Source: Gammaproteobacteria bacterium | GTDB lineage: Bacteria > Aquificota > Aquificia > Aquificales > QOAS01 | Reading direction: 5' to 3' | Assembly: GCA_003972855.1 (NCBI GenBank) | Contig: QOAS01000154.1 | Coordinates: forward strand, 1-34,058 | Length of the DNA: 34,058 bases | Part shown: piece by piece, positions 16,842 to 25,706 of the stretch | Layout of the letters: each line of letters opens with the position of its first letter | Numbering within the stretch: position 1 is the stretch's first letter | Notes under the pieces: generated by a model | Database searches by the model: none | What the model was told of the DNA's origin: nothing | What the model saw: only the letters and a program-made list of their open reading frames with translations | Translations under genes and position numbers: made by a program

Positions 16842-17339
16842 TTAAGGTAGCTTTTCGCCGTCTACCACGATGAGTTTTTTATCGGTATCCACTTCCAAAA
16901 CGAAGTTTTTGGTAAAGGGTATTATCCTCTCGTCGTCCAAAACCAACATGGAATACATACCGCCGTCGTGGATGTATTGAACCTTTCCCAAACTTTCGCC
17001 GTTTTTGTCCACCACCTTTGCACCTATTAGTTGGAAGTAGTAATATTCACCCGCCTTGAGTTGGGGAAGTTCCTCTTGGGGGTAATAAATGTGGGCTCCC
17101 ACCGTTTTTAGGGCTTCCTCCTCCGAGTCTATACCCTTTAGTTTTAGGTAAGCCTTTCTTCCCCTTACCTCCAAGTGTTGCACCTCAAAGGGAATGTAAT
17201 CCCCTCCCTTTCTTTTTAGGAAGACCTTTCTTAAGCCTTCCCACAATTTTTGGGGGGCGAAAATCTTTATTTTCAGTTTTCCGTCATATCCGAAGGTATC
17301 CTCTATTTTTCCCAGTATTACGAATTCCTTTTGTTCCAT
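16842..17339 (-). CDS. rimM: Ribosome maturation factor RimM
   Basis: RimM binds ribosomal protein S19 and helps mature the 30S subunit head. The 165 residues show the N-terminal RimM barrel (VILGKIEDTFGYDGKLKIKIF, then AYLKLKGIDSEEEA) and the C-terminal PRC-barrel domain (YYFQLIGAKVVDKNGESLGKV, then IPFTKNFVLEVD). The usual neighbours rpsP and trmD are missing: here it precedes DUF4416 and diverges from tRNA-Arg. No Shine-Dalgarno sequence is visible upstream of the ATG. Confidence 0.93.
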   Translation of the reverse strand: MEQKEFVILGKIEDTFGYDGKLKIKIFAPQKLWEGLRKVFLKRKGGDYIPFEVQHLEVRGRKAYLKLKGIDSEEEALKTVGAHIYYPQEELPQLKAGEYYYFQLIGAKVVDKNGESLGKVQYIHDGGMYSMLVLDDERIIPFTKNFVLEVDTDKKLIVVDGEKLP

Positions 17340-17363
17340 CTTTAGGAGATAGAATTTTAAAGG

Positions 17364-17392
17364 TTGAATGTAGAGCCTTATTTTGATATATT
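17364..17392 (+). promoter_or_regulatory. Sigma-70-type promoter of tRNA-Arg (and probably dnaN)
   Basis: TTGAAT (17364-17369) and TATATT (17387-17392) are separated by 17 bp; the start would be near 17400, about 9 nt before the tRNA. This matches the tRNA-Pro promoter in both boxes except one -35 base. Confidence 0.8.
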
Positions 17393-17408
17393 ATTTATGA
17401 TAGCCTTA

Positions 17409-17482
17409 GCCCCGGTAGCTCAGGAGGATAGAGCGCGAGATTCCTAATCTCGAGGTCGGGGGTTCGAATCCCCCCCGGGGCA
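17409..17482 (+). tRNA. tRNA-Arg (anticodon CCT), CCA not encoded
   Basis: The acceptor GCCCCGG pairs with CCGGGGC. The D arm is GCTC/GAGC. The anticodon stem CGAGA/TCTCG carries loop TTCCTAA, giving CCT, which reads AGG. The T arm is GGGGG/CCCCC with loop TTCGAAT. The discriminator is A (17482), followed by TTA, so CCA must be added enzymatically, unlike for tRNA-Pro at 352. AGG is a common arginine codon in this window, so this tRNA should be in heavy use. Confidence 0.95.
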
Positions 17483-17500
17483 TTAATAATTTAAAACTTT

Positions 17501-18586
17501 ATGAAACTCATTTGCGACCGCAGTCTATTGGAAAAAGCCTTAACCAAAGCCAAAGAGGCAACCGAAAAAAAAGCCGCCCTTCCGATATTGACAAACTTTC
17601 TTCTCTCCGCGGAAGGAGAAAATCTCGTTTTAAAAGCCACCGACTTGGAAAACTATTTAACCCTTTCCATTCCCGCAACCGTTATTGAGGAAGGTAAAGT
17701 TTGCGTTCATTCAAAAAAATTGGCGGACATAGTAAAAAACGGCAACTGTTCGGAAGTAATTTTCTCTTTAAACGGTTCCAACCTCGTGGTGGAATGCGGT
17801 AAGAGCAAATTTAAATTAGCAACGGTAGATGTGGACGAATTCCCCGAATTTCCCGAACCTTCGGAGGAAAACAAAACCACTTTGGAAGGAAAACTCCTAT
17901 TGGAAGCTATAGATAGAACCGATTACGCCATTCCCAAAGATGCGGAAAACTTAGTTTTAAACGGAATGTATATAAAGGGCAAAGAAGAGGAACTTCATTT
18001 TGTAGGAACCGACGGACACCGCTTGGCACTCTACAAACCACCCGTGGAGGGACTCAACCTAAGCCTCCTTTTACCCAAAAAGTCCCTAAAGGTTTTGAAA
18101 AAACTCGTAAGCGGATTGGAAGATTTGGAAATCTCCTCTTCGGAAAACTTTGCCTTCGTAAAGGGCGAAAATTGGCTTTTGGGTATCCGCCTCCTTGAGG
18201 GTGAATATCCCGATTACGAGGCGGTTATTCCTTCGGAAACCAATTACAACGCTTTGGTGAAAACCGAAGAGTTTATAAAAGCCCTAAAGAGGGTCACCCT
18301 TTTGGTAGAGGGAAAGGTAAAACCGGTAAGGATAACCTTAGGTGATAACCTCTTGAGGTTGGAAGTATCCGACCCCGAATTCGGAGAGGCTTCGGACGAA
18401 ATTGAAGTGGAATACATAGGTGAACCTATAAGCGTGGAATTTAACGCCAAATACCTAATTGACGCTTTGGACAACTTTGACAGCGAAAAAGTATGGTTGA
18501 AACTGGTTGACGAAGACTCTCCCGCCCTTTTGGAAGCGGAAAGTTCGGAACCTTACCTGTGTTTAATAATGCCCATGACCATTTAA
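17501..18586 (+). CDS. dnaN: DNA polymerase III subunit beta (sliding clamp)
   Basis: DnaN forms the ring that tethers the replicative polymerase to DNA. The 361 residues start MKLICDRSLLEKAL and include ALPILTNFLL, VGTDGHRLALYK (an absolutely typical clamp motif), RLLEGEYPDYEAVIP, FNAKYLIDAL and the C-terminal LIMPM pocket-lining segment. The ATG lies only 18 nt after the mature 3' end of tRNA-Arg and has no Shine-Dalgarno sequence. It probably shares the tRNA promoter, so tRNA 3' processing would leave a very short leader. The likely origin lies about 14 kb to the right; dnaA is not in the window. Confidence 0.97.
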   Translation: MKLICDRSLLEKALTKAKEATEKKAALPILTNFLLSAEGENLVLKATDLENYLTLSIPATVIEEGKVCVHSKKLADIVKNGNCSEVIFSLNGSNLVVECGKSKFKLATVDVDEFPEFPEPSEENKTTLEGKLLLEAIDRTDYAIPKDAENLVLNGMYIKGKEEELHFVGTDGHRLALYKPPVEGLNLSLLLPKKSLKVLKKLVSGLEDLEISSSENFAFVKGENWLLGIRLLEGEYPDYEAVIPSETNYNALVKTEEFIKALKRVTLLVEGKVKPVRITLGDNLLRLEVSDPEFGEASDEIEVEYIGEPISVEFNAKYLIDALDNFDSEKVWLKLVDEDSPALLEAESSEPYLCLIMPMTI

Positions 18587-18590
18587 GGTT

Positions 18591-20507
18591 CTATCTCCTT
18601 TTCTCTAACATCCTTTGGTCGGGAGTGGGGGTTATCCCCAAGTAGGAAGAAACCCTGTTTACTATTTCCGCCCAATAGGGTGCCGCCACCGTTCCGCCGT
18701 AAAGTAGATACCTACGGGGGGATTTGGGTTCATCAACCAACACCAAAAGAACATATTTAGGATTGGGGTAGGGAAAAAATCCTATAAAAGAGGTTACGTA
18801 ACGGGTTGAGGAATACCTTCGGAGTTTAGGGTCGTAAACTTGGGCGGTTCCCGTTTTACCTCCCACTAAATAGTAATAGGGGTTCGCCTTTTTCCCCGTT
18901 CCCCTCACCACTATTTGACGCAAGGTATCCAAAATCCATTTACGGGTTTTTTCGTCAAAAAGAGGCTCCGTATTCAGGTATTGGGGGCTTGAAACTTTTA
19001 CAACCTTTCCGTCCTCCCTAATTACCTTCTTAATGAGAATCGGACGGGGGGCATAACCGGTAAGCAAAGCGGCGTAGGAGCTTATCAAATGGGCGGGTGT
19101 AAGAGCCAACCCTTGTCCAAAGGCTATGTAAAGGCGGTTGGCGGGCAAATTCAGATTTGGTATGAGACCTTTCGTCGCACCGGGGTAGTTTACAATTTTC
19201 TCGTTCCACCCGAGAAGGTTTATAAGCCACTCTTCATCCTCCTTCGTTAGTTTCCTTGCTATTTGAACCACCCCGACATTGGAGGAGTGAACCAAAACAT
19301 CCCTTACCGACAGATATCGGGTGGGAAGTCTCTCCGCATCTCTTACAATGTGTCTTCCTATATAAGTCTTACCCCCGTCTATGTAAATTTTTTCATCCTC
19401 GCTTATTCTTCCTTTGTAGAGTGCCAAACCGACGAAAAAAGGTTTTATTACCGAACCCATTTCAAAAACATCGGTAAAGGCTATGTTTTTACTGCTTAAA
19501 AATTCCTGCCAATTTCGGAAAGGTTTGTTGGGGTCAAAATCGGGATATACCGCCAATCCCAAAACTTCCCCCGTATAGGCATCCATTAAAAATAGGACAA
19601 CCTTTTTGGGTTGCCATCTGGCGATTATTTTCCTCTTTACATCCTCAAGTATTGCCTGAATGGTGTAGTCTATCGTGAGGTAGACATCGGAGGTAAAGTT
19701 TTTCTTGAGGAGGGAATAAATTTCCCCTTCCACCAACCTGAGTCCCGAGGGAATTTTTTCTCCTTTGGGGGGTCTGAGGGGTCCGTAGCTATAAAAAATT
19801 TTTACCGCTCCCGCATAAAGGTATTTATCCGCAATTTTCTCTATCCCCGCCCGTCCCTCGCCTTCTTTGGATACGAAACCTATGGTGTTTGCCAAAAACC
19901 TACCGTGGGGATAAACCCTCTTGTTGGAGGCTATAGCACCCGTCCAATAGAGGACTTTAAATATATGGCACGCCTTCTGTAGGTAGAAATCGGTCTCTTC
20001 CCCCAAATGGGAGCATATTTGGAGTAACCTCTTTGGGGAAAAGGTGGATTTTTTGAAAACCTTTCTAAGGTATCTCCTTTCACGCCTCCAGAGTTCCCTC
20101 CTTTTGGCGGTGAACTTCAGATAAATTTCCCTGTCGGGTGACTGAAATAAGGTTACATACCTATCCCCCTTGGAGAGGAGTTTCAGTATCAATTTAGGTG
20201 AAAGGTTGAAAACTTTTGAAAAACTACGGGCAAAGAGCCTCTTTTCCTCCTCACTCAGTTTGTCCACAATGGCGTAATAAACATAGGTGTTTATCGTAAG
20301 GGCTACGGGAACGCCGTCGGAGGTGTAGATAACCCCCCTCCAACCGGGCAAGGTTATAGCCTTTTTATCGGAAAAGTGGGATAGAAGCTCGGAAAATTCT
20401 TCGTCGTCCATTAAAACTTGAACTTGGAAATATCTAAAGCCCAAAAGTAAAAACATAACTAAAAAGAAGAAATAGAGGTAGTAATAACGAAACTTTGGAA
20501 TTTGCAT
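18591..20507 (-). CDS. Class B penicillin-binding protein, FtsI/PBP3 type transpeptidase
   Basis: This is a peptidoglycan D,D-transpeptidase anchored in the inner membrane, 638 residues. One N-terminal transmembrane helix (YYYLYFFFLVMFLLLGF, residues about 8-24) is followed by the PBP dimer domain. The catalytic domain has S-x-x-K in MGSVIKPF, S-x-N in HSSNVGVVQIA and K-T-G in GGKTGTAQ, so all three active-site motifs are intact. FtsI (septum) fits the layout better than PBP2 (elongation), but I cannot exclude the latter. Its ATG overlaps the metG stop (TAATG), so the two are translationally coupled. It converges on dnaN with 4 bp between the stops. Confidence 0.9.
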   Translation of the reverse strand: MQIPKFRYYYLYFFFLVMFLLLGFRYFQVQVLMDDEEFSELLSHFSDKKAITLPGWRGVIYTSDGVPVALTINTYVYYAIVDKLSEEEKRLFARSFSKVFNLSPKLILKLLSKGDRYVTLFQSPDREIYLKFTAKRRELWRRERRYLRKVFKKSTFSPKRLLQICSHLGEETDFYLQKACHIFKVLYWTGAIASNKRVYPHGRFLANTIGFVSKEGEGRAGIEKIADKYLYAGAVKIFYSYGPLRPPKGEKIPSGLRLVEGEIYSLLKKNFTSDVYLTIDYTIQAILEDVKRKIIARWQPKKVVLFLMDAYTGEVLGLAVYPDFDPNKPFRNWQEFLSSKNIAFTDVFEMGSVIKPFFVGLALYKGRISEDEKIYIDGGKTYIGRHIVRDAERLPTRYLSVRDVLVHSSNVGVVQIARKLTKEDEEWLINLLGWNEKIVNYPGATKGLIPNLNLPANRLYIAFGQGLALTPAHLISSYAALLTGYAPRPILIKKVIREDGKVVKVSSPQYLNTEPLFDEKTRKWILDTLRQIVVRGTGKKANPYYYLVGGKTGTAQVYDPKLRRYSSTRYVTSFIGFFPYPNPKYVLLVLVDEPKSPRRYLLYGGTVAAPYWAEIVNRVSSYLGITPTPDQRMLEKRR

Positions 20508-22423
20508 TAAGAAACCCTTGTTCCGTTCTTAACCGACTTTTCAACCGTTAAAAGCGAAAAGTTTTCCCCGTCGTTTGCCGCCAAAAGCATTCCTTGGCTT
20601 TCTATTCCCATTAGCTTTTTCGGTTTCAAATTGGCAACCACAATAACTTTTTTACCCTTAAGCTCCTCGGGGGAGTAATAGGGTTTAATACCCGCAACGA
20701 TAGTGCGGGGTTTTTCCTCCCCTAAGTCCACGGTAAGTTTGTAGAGCTTTTTGGCTTTTGGAATTTCTTCAATCCGCACAATTTCCCCAACTTTTAAAAC
20801 CACCCTTTGGAAGTCCGCAAATTCTATATATTCAACCCCCTCGGGTTTTTGCTCCATTTTCTCCTCCTTAGGTTTTTCCTCAACCTTAACTATAAAGGTT
20901 AGGTCTTCTTCCGTTATTCTCCTAAAGAGGTTTTCCTTTTTGCCAACCCTATGGGGGGTTTTTAGGGATAGGGGTTTTAAACTGCCGAGGTTTTCAAATT
21001 CTTCCAAACCGAGCATTTTCAGGGCTTTTTCCATAGAAGTCGGCATGAAAGGGAACAAAAGGTGGGTCAAAATCCTAAGTCCGTCGGTAAGCAGATACAA
21101 AACCCCCTTAAGGGTTTCGGTTTTCCCCTCCTTATTGAGTTCCCAAGGTTTGGTTTGGTCTATGTAACGGTTTAAAAATTCCGCCAATCTTAAAGTTTCC
21201 TCAAGGGCTTTGTGGAATTTAAATTCCTCTACGAGTTTTTGGTAGTTACCCAAAACTTCCTCCGTCAGTTTGGCGTATTCTTCCGCGAGGGGAATGGCGT
21301 CGGTTTTTTCCACCCCACCTTCGGTGTATTTGTTTGCCATAGAGACCACCCGCGAGTAGAGGTTTCCAATTTCGTTCACCAGTTCACCGTTTACCCTGTT
21401 TAAGACACTCTCGCGGGTAAGATTTCCGTCTTCACCGAAGGGGGTTTCTCTAAAGAGGATATACCTAAAGGGGTCTACACCTATTTTTTCCACCGCCACG
21501 AAGGGGTCTATTACATTTCCCAAACTTTTGGAGATTTTGTGACCTTCTACCAGCCACCACCCGTGGGCAAATATCCGTTTGGGAAGCTCCTCACCCGCAC
21601 TCATCAAAAAGGCAGGCCAATAGACCGCGTGAAACCTCAAGATGTCCTTACCGACCAGATGTAAATCCGCCGGCCACCACTCCTTGTATTCGGGTGAAGG
21701 GTATCCCACACCGCTTAGGTAGTTGGTCAAAGCGTCAAACCAAACGTAAACGGTTTGGTTTTCGTCAAAGGGGGCGACTATTCCCCACTTTACCCTATTT
21801 TTAGGGCGGGTTATAGAGATGTCCTTCAGACCTTGTTTTACGAATTCTTTAACCTCGTTGAAGCGGTATTCGGGTTTAACAAACTGCGGGTTTTTTTCGT
21901 AAAACTCCAAAAGTTTCTCCGTATATTTGGAAAGCCTAAAGTAGTAGGTTTCCTCCTTTATATACTCGCAGGGTTTTTTGTGAATCGGACAAACGTTACC
22001 CTCTAAAAGTTCCTTTTCCGTTTTAAATTCCTCACACCCTACGCAATACCAACCCTCGTAATGACCTTTATAGATGTCCCCGTTTTCGTAACACTTTTGG
22101 AGGATATATTTAACCGCCTCAACGTGGGCGGTTTCGGTGGTTCTTATAAACCTATCGTAGGAGATATTTAAAACCTTCCAAAGCTCCTTAAAGCGGTCGG
22201 CATTTCTGTCCGCCAACTCCTCGGGGGTAATACCGAGCTTTTCCGCGGTTTGTTGGATTTTTAGACCGTGTTCGTCCGTCCCCGTTAGGAAAAAAACCTT
22301 TTTACCCCTCAGGCGGTTAAATCGGGCTATAATGTCCGCCGCCACGGTCGTGTAGGCGTGTCCTAAATGGGGCTGACCGTTTACATAATAAATGGGTGTC
22401 GTAAGGAAAAATTTATCCGCCAT
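20507..22423 (-). CDS. metG: Methionyl-tRNA synthetase with fused C-terminal tRNA-binding domain
   Basis: MetG charges tRNA-Met. The 638 residues begin with the class I catalytic domain: YVNGQPHLGHAYT (HIGH variant HLGH), a zinc knuckle with CVGC and CPIH (C-C-C-H), and KISKS as the KMSKS loop in EGHKISKSLGN. After the anticodon-binding helices and a charged linker (about residues 515-535) comes a Trbp111-type OB-fold domain (ADFQRVVLKVGEIVRIEE...GIESQGMLLAA). As I recall, A. aeolicus encodes that domain as a separate protein; here it is fused. Neighbours: prmA is 5 bp upstream and the penicillin-binding gene is coupled downstream, all on the minus strand. Confidence 0.96.
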   Translation of the reverse strand: MADKFFLTTPIYYVNGQPHLGHAYTTVAADIIARFNRLRGKKVFFLTGTDEHGLKIQQTAEKLGITPEELADRNADRFKELWKVLNISYDRFIRTTETAHVEAVKYILQKCYENGDIYKGHYEGWYCVGCEEFKTEKELLEGNVCPIHKKPCEYIKEETYYFRLSKYTEKLLEFYEKNPQFVKPEYRFNEVKEFVKQGLKDISITRPKNRVKWGIVAPFDENQTVYVWFDALTNYLSGVGYPSPEYKEWWPADLHLVGKDILRFHAVYWPAFLMSAGEELPKRIFAHGWWLVEGHKISKSLGNVIDPFVAVEKIGVDPFRYILFRETPFGEDGNLTRESVLNRVNGELVNEIGNLYSRVVSMANKYTEGGVEKTDAIPLAEEYAKLTEEVLGNYQKLVEEFKFHKALEETLRLAEFLNRYIDQTKPWELNKEGKTETLKGVLYLLTDGLRILTHLLFPFMPTSMEKALKMLGLEEFENLGSLKPLSLKTPHRVGKKENLFRRITEEDLTFIVKVEEKPKEEKMEQKPEGVEYIEFADFQRVVLKVGEIVRIEEIPKAKKLYKLTVDLGEEKPRTIVAGIKPYYSPEELKGKKVIVVANLKPKKLMGIESQGMLLAANDGENFSLLTVEKSVKNGTRVS

Positions 22424-22428
22424 TGGAG

Positions 22429-23211
22429 TTATAAATTTTTAACCACCCTTAGGGCATACCAGTCGTTTTTCTCCACAACCTTGGTGGGTTTGAGTTTTTG
22501 CTCCTCCAAAAGTTTGAGGAAATCTATGAGTTCACCCAAACGGTATATCCCCGAAAAGATTGCAATCTTCCCGATTTTGGGGGTTATGTCTTTGAGGACT
22601 TTCTCAAATATGGGAAGTTCCAAATTGGCAACGACCACCTCGTAAGTTCCCTCTATATCCTTCGGTTCACCCTTTTGGGCTTTTACGACCCCTTCAACCT
22701 TGTTGAGTTTGGCATTTTCAACCGTCTCCTCAACCGCCAAGGGGTCTATGTCTATTGCCAAAACCTCTTTTGCCCCCTTTTTTGCCGCAAATATGGAAAG
22801 AATTCCACTTCCGCACCCTACATCCCAAACCCTTTTACCCCTTAGCTCTTCTTCTTCCATTAATAAAAGGGTTAGTTGGGTGCTTTCGTGCAAACCCGTT
22901 CCGAAAGCTTTACCGGGATTTATTATCAGCGCGGTTTTGTCCGCAAACTCGCCGTTTGCAACCTCCCAAGGGGGGATTACCACCGTCTTATCGGAAATGG
23001 TTACGGGTTTGTAATATTCCTTCCAATCGCGGTAAACGACTTCCTCCTTACCCATTAGGTGGAAGGGAAAACTTTTGAGTTCCTCCTCGGTGTAAACCGC
23101 TATAACGTATTCCCCCGAAGGTTTGTTCTCCACTATTTCAAACCCCTCGGGAAAGTTCTCATATGCTTTCAAAATGTCCTCTTCCCGCAATTTAAAAAGA
23201 TACCTTATCAT
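22429..23211 (-). CDS. prmA: Ribosomal protein L11 methyltransferase
   Basis: PrmA is an S-adenosylmethionine-dependent methyltransferase that modifies ribosomal protein L11. From ATG 23211 it has 260 residues. Visible are the substrate-binding N-terminal region, INPGKAFGTGLHESTQLTL (diagnostic of PrmA), the SAM-binding VWDVGCGSGILSIFAAKKGAKEVLAIDIDPLAV, and the catalytic VVANLELPIF in place of the more common ANI. A TTG start at 23241 would add ten residues and would run to the gltP-like start; the ATG gives a more typical N-terminus (MIRYLFKL). It is the first gene of the minus-strand set prmA-metG-pbp. Confidence 0.93.
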   Translation of the reverse strand: MIRYLFKLREEDILKAYENFPEGFEIVENKPSGEYVIAVYTEEELKSFPFHLMGKEEVVYRDWKEYYKPVTISDKTVVIPPWEVANGEFADKTALIINPGKAFGTGLHESTQLTLLLMEEEELRGKRVWDVGCGSGILSIFAAKKGAKEVLAIDIDPLAVEETVENAKLNKVEGVVKAQKGEPKDIEGTYEVVVANLELPIFEKVLKDITPKIGKIAIFSGIYRLGELIDFLKLLEEQKLKPTKVVEKNDWYALRVVKNL

Positions 23212-23240
23212 TAAAAGGAAAAATTTAAAATCTCCAAACA

Positions 23241-24467
23241 ATGGCGGGATTTATAAAGGCTCTCTTAGATTGGAGGAAATTGGAAAACCAGACCCTTTAC
23301 GCAATTATTTTAGCGATAATATTAGGGGTTATTCTGCCCGAACTCGCTCAATACCTAAAGGTGGTAGGGGATATTTTCCTAAGGCTTCTCAAAGCTATAG
23401 CAATTCCATTGGTTATAACCTCTATTTTCGTCAGCATAGTTTCCTTGGGTTCTTTAAGGGAGCTAAAGAGCTTGGGACTAAAGGCGATAGCCTATTATAC
23501 AGCCACCACCTTTTTGGCGGTTTTGACCGGTCTTATAGTCGTAAATCTGTTTTTTGGAAACGGTTTCTCCTCGGGAGAAGTTTCCCACTCCCAAACCTTC
23601 CAAGCAAGGGAGATATCCCTCCAAGATTTCCTCGTCGGTTTTTTCCCTTCAAATATCTTTCAAAGCTTGGCGGAAGGGAAAATCGTCCAAATAATTGTCT
23701 TTACCGTTTTACTCGCCTTGGGAGTTTTGGCAATTAAAGAAACCCTTAAGGGGAAGGAGACGGTAACAAACCTCTTTGAGGGTTTAAACGAAGCCTTTCT
23801 CAACACTGCGGGTTGGATTATCAAACTAACCCCTTTGGGGGTCTTTGCCATCGTCTACTACACGATTGCAACCCACGGGCTTGGCGCCTTTTCCTCTCTT
23901 TGGAAATACGCCTTGGCGGTGGTTTTGGGATTGCTTTGGCACGCAACGGTAAATTTGGGACTTATAGCCTACCTTTTGGCTAAGGTCAAACCCCACGAAT
24001 ACTTTGCCAAAGTTAGGGAAGCCCTCCTTATAGCCTTTTCAACCGCCTCCAGTAGCGCAACATTGCCCGTTTCCCTGCGGGTTGCCCAAGAAAAGGGTGG
24101 GGTTGATAAAAAGGTTGCGGGATTCATTCTACCTTTGGGGGCAACCGTCAATATGGATGGAACCGCACTATACGAAGCGGTGGCGGTAATGTTTATCGCC
24201 TCTATGTATGGAATAGATATGGATTTAACCAAACAGGTTATTATTTTGGTAACCGCAACCTTGGCGGCAATAGGCGCGGCGGGAATACCCAGTGCGGGAT
24301 TGGTTACCATGACTTTGGTTCTCACCGCGGTGGGTCTGCCCTTGGAGGGTATAGCGATTATTTTGGCGATAGACCGATTTTTGGATATGCTTAGAACTTC
24401 CGTAAACGTTTGGGGAGACCTAATAGGGGCTAAATTGGTGGATAACCTCCAAAGGGGAAGGCTATAA
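23241..24467 (+). CDS. Dicarboxylate/amino acid:cation symporter (DAACS, GltP/DctA family)
   Basis: This 408-residue integral membrane protein matches the glutamate transporter homologue family. It has N-terminal hydrophobic helices, a serine-rich hairpin FSTASSSATLPVSL (about residue 265), the NMDGTALYEAVAVMF motif (cation site), the second hairpin AIGAAGIPSAGLVTM, and the substrate-binding DRFLDMLRTSVNVWGD in the last helix. The Arg in that helix favours acidic substrates such as aspartate, glutamate or C4-dicarboxylates; the coupling ion cannot be told from sequence. The start lies 29 bp from the divergent prmA start. A TATAAT-like string covers the stop codon, just ahead of rpmB. Confidence 0.93.
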   Translation: MAGFIKALLDWRKLENQTLYAIILAIILGVILPELAQYLKVVGDIFLRLLKAIAIPLVITSIFVSIVSLGSLRELKSLGLKAIAYYTATTFLAVLTGLIVVNLFFGNGFSSGEVSHSQTFQAREISLQDFLVGFFPSNIFQSLAEGKIVQIIVFTVLLALGVLAIKETLKGKETVTNLFEGLNEAFLNTAGWIIKLTPLGVFAIVYYTIATHGLGAFSSLWKYALAVVLGLLWHATVNLGLIAYLLAKVKPHEYFAKVREALLIAFSTASSSATLPVSLRVAQEKGGVDKKVAGFILPLGATVNMDGTALYEAVAVMFIASMYGIDMDLTKQVIILVTATLAAIGAAGIPSAGLVTMTLVLTAVGLPLEGIAIILAIDRFLDMLRTSVNVWGDLIGAKLVDNLQRGRL

Positions 24468-24512
24468 TTAAATCTTTTGGTTTTTTGCAAAACTATAAAG
24501 GGAGGACTAAAA

Positions 24513-24725
24513 ATGGCAAAATGTTACGTTTGCGGTAAACATACCGTTTTCGGAAGGAGCGTAACCTTCTCCGGAGAGAGAAACCCCAGAAAATTTAAAC
24601 CCAACCTCCAAAAGGTTAAAATAGAGCTTCCCGACGGTAGCCACAAGAGGGTTTACGTTTGCACCAAATGTTTAAAGGCTGGAAAAGTTAAGAGGGTTGT
24701 AAGGGTCCCCAAAGGGGAGGTTTAA
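24513..24725 (+). CDS. rpmB: 50S ribosomal protein L28 (zinc-binding form)
   Basis: L28 is a small structural protein of the large ribosomal subunit, 70 residues here. It starts MAKCYVCGKHTVFG and has GERNPRKFKPNLQKVKI, both typical. Two CxxC pairs, CYVC near the start and CTKC near residue 50, make the zinc-ribbon form. ATG 24513 is chosen because a strong GGGAGGA (24500-24506) precedes it and the family begins MAK/MAR; an in-frame upstream start at 24477 is unneeded. One base separates it from ispD, so both should be on one transcript. Confidence 0.96.
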   Translation: MAKCYVCGKHTVFGRSVTFSGERNPRKFKPNLQKVKIELPDGSHKRVYVCTKCLKAGKVKRVVRVPKGEV

Positions 24726-24726
24726 T

Positions 24727-25377
24727 TTGCCCTCCCTAATTTTACTTCTCGGAGGAAAAGGCAAACGCTTCGGCGGAAAGAAACAATTTTTAACCTTTGA
24801 AGGTAAGTTCCTCTTTGAGTTACTTCTTAAGCGTATAGAAGACCTCTTTACCGAAATCGTTTTGGTAGCCCCCGAAGAAGACCTAAATTGGTTAAAAGAT
24901 AGATTTCCCCAATTTAAGTTTGCCAAAAGTGGAAAGGAAAGACAATTTTCGGTCTACAACGGTCTAAAAGAGGTAACCCAAGAGGTGGTGGTAGTTCACG
25001 ACGGAGCCCGACCCTTGGCGGGTAGAAAACTCTTTGAGGAAGCCTTAAACTTAGGAGATTGCGACGGCAAAATTCCCGTAATTCCCTTAAGGGATACGGT
25101 AAAAGAGGTTTCTCCCGAAGGTGAAGTTATAAGAACGATACCCCGAGAGGGTCTGTTTGCTGTTCAAACCCCCCAAGGGTTTAAAACCGAAGTCCTAAAA
25201 GAGTGTCACGGAAGGGCTTTGGAAGAAAACTTTTTGGGAACCGACGACGCGGTTCTCCTTGAAAGGTGTCAAAAAAGGGTTTGCACCTTTGGGGGTAAAG
25301 TTACAAACTTAAAAATTACCTATCCCGAGGATTGGGAGATTGCAAAATGCCTCTTAAGGAGCTTGGAAAAATATTAA
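24727..25377 (+). CDS. ispD: 2-C-methyl-D-erythritol 4-phosphate cytidylyltransferase
   Basis: IspD joins CTP and methylerythritol 4-phosphate in the MEP isoprenoid pathway, two steps after Dxs. The 216 residues hold the nucleotidyltransferase loop LLGGKGKRFGGKKQF, GKERQFSVYNGL, VVVHDGARP, AVQTPQGF, GTDDAVLLE and NLKITYPEDW. The start is TTG, set 6 nt after GGGGAGG at the end of rpmB. The tail overlaps the following YbbR-like gene by 31 bp. IspF, often adjacent or fused, is not here. Confidence 0.95.
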   Translation: MPSLILLLGGKGKRFGGKKQFLTFEGKFLFELLLKRIEDLFTEIVLVAPEEDLNWLKDRFPQFKFAKSGKERQFSVYNGLKEVTQEVVVVHDGARPLAGRKLFEEALNLGDCDGKIPVIPLRDTVKEVSPEGEVIRTIPREGLFAVQTPQGFKTEVLKECHGRALEENFLGTDDAVLLERCQKRVCTFGGKVTNLKITYPEDWEIAKCLLRSLEKY

Positions 25378-25706
25378 ACTGGAAACTGTTACTGCTGTCG
25401 CTATTTTCCGCAACCGCACTGCAGTTTTACGTTGCGGTTAGACAAAAGGTTCCCTTTCAGGTTGAAGTTCCTATAGAAGGTATCCCCAAAGGTTACAAAG
25501 TCTTCCCCGAAAAGGCTATTATTCTCGGAAAAATTTCGGAGAAGTTACACCGCGAAGAGGTTTTAAATTGCTTTAAAGCCACCGTAAAGTGGGAAAAAGG
25601 AAAGAAATACCTCCAAGTTGAGGTAAAAGTTCCCATTCCTTCAGTCTTTGTGGAGATAGAAAGCGTTCACCCCAAAATTGTTCAGGTTAAACCAAGTCCT
25701 TTTTAA
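25347..25706 (+). CDS. YbbR-like membrane-anchored protein
   Basis: This protein of 119 residues begins inside ispD. It has a basic N-terminus (MPLKELGKILNWK), one hydrophobic segment (LLLLSLFSATALQFYVAV, about residues 14-31), and a short extracytoplasmic part with FQVEVPIEGIPKGYKVFPEKAIILG, which looks like a single YbbR repeat: short strands with a conserved 'P..V.V.G'-type pattern. Other YbbR proteins usually have several repeats and sit next to the diadenylate cyclase gene, which is absent here. The exact function is unknown. The stop overlaps the convergent AMMECR1 gene by 20 bp. Confidence 0.55.
   Translation: MPLKELGKILNWKLLLLSLFSATALQFYVAVRQKVPFQVEVPIEGIPKGYKVFPEKAIILGKISEKLHREEVLNCFKATVKWEKGKKYLQVEVKVPIPSVFVEIESVHPKIVQVKPSPF

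Noticed and set aside
24440..24468. Promoter for rpmB with TATAAT at 24463-24468
   Set aside because: No acceptable -35 box at 16-18 bp; the TATAAT contains the stop codon of the transporter gene. It is left unannotated.
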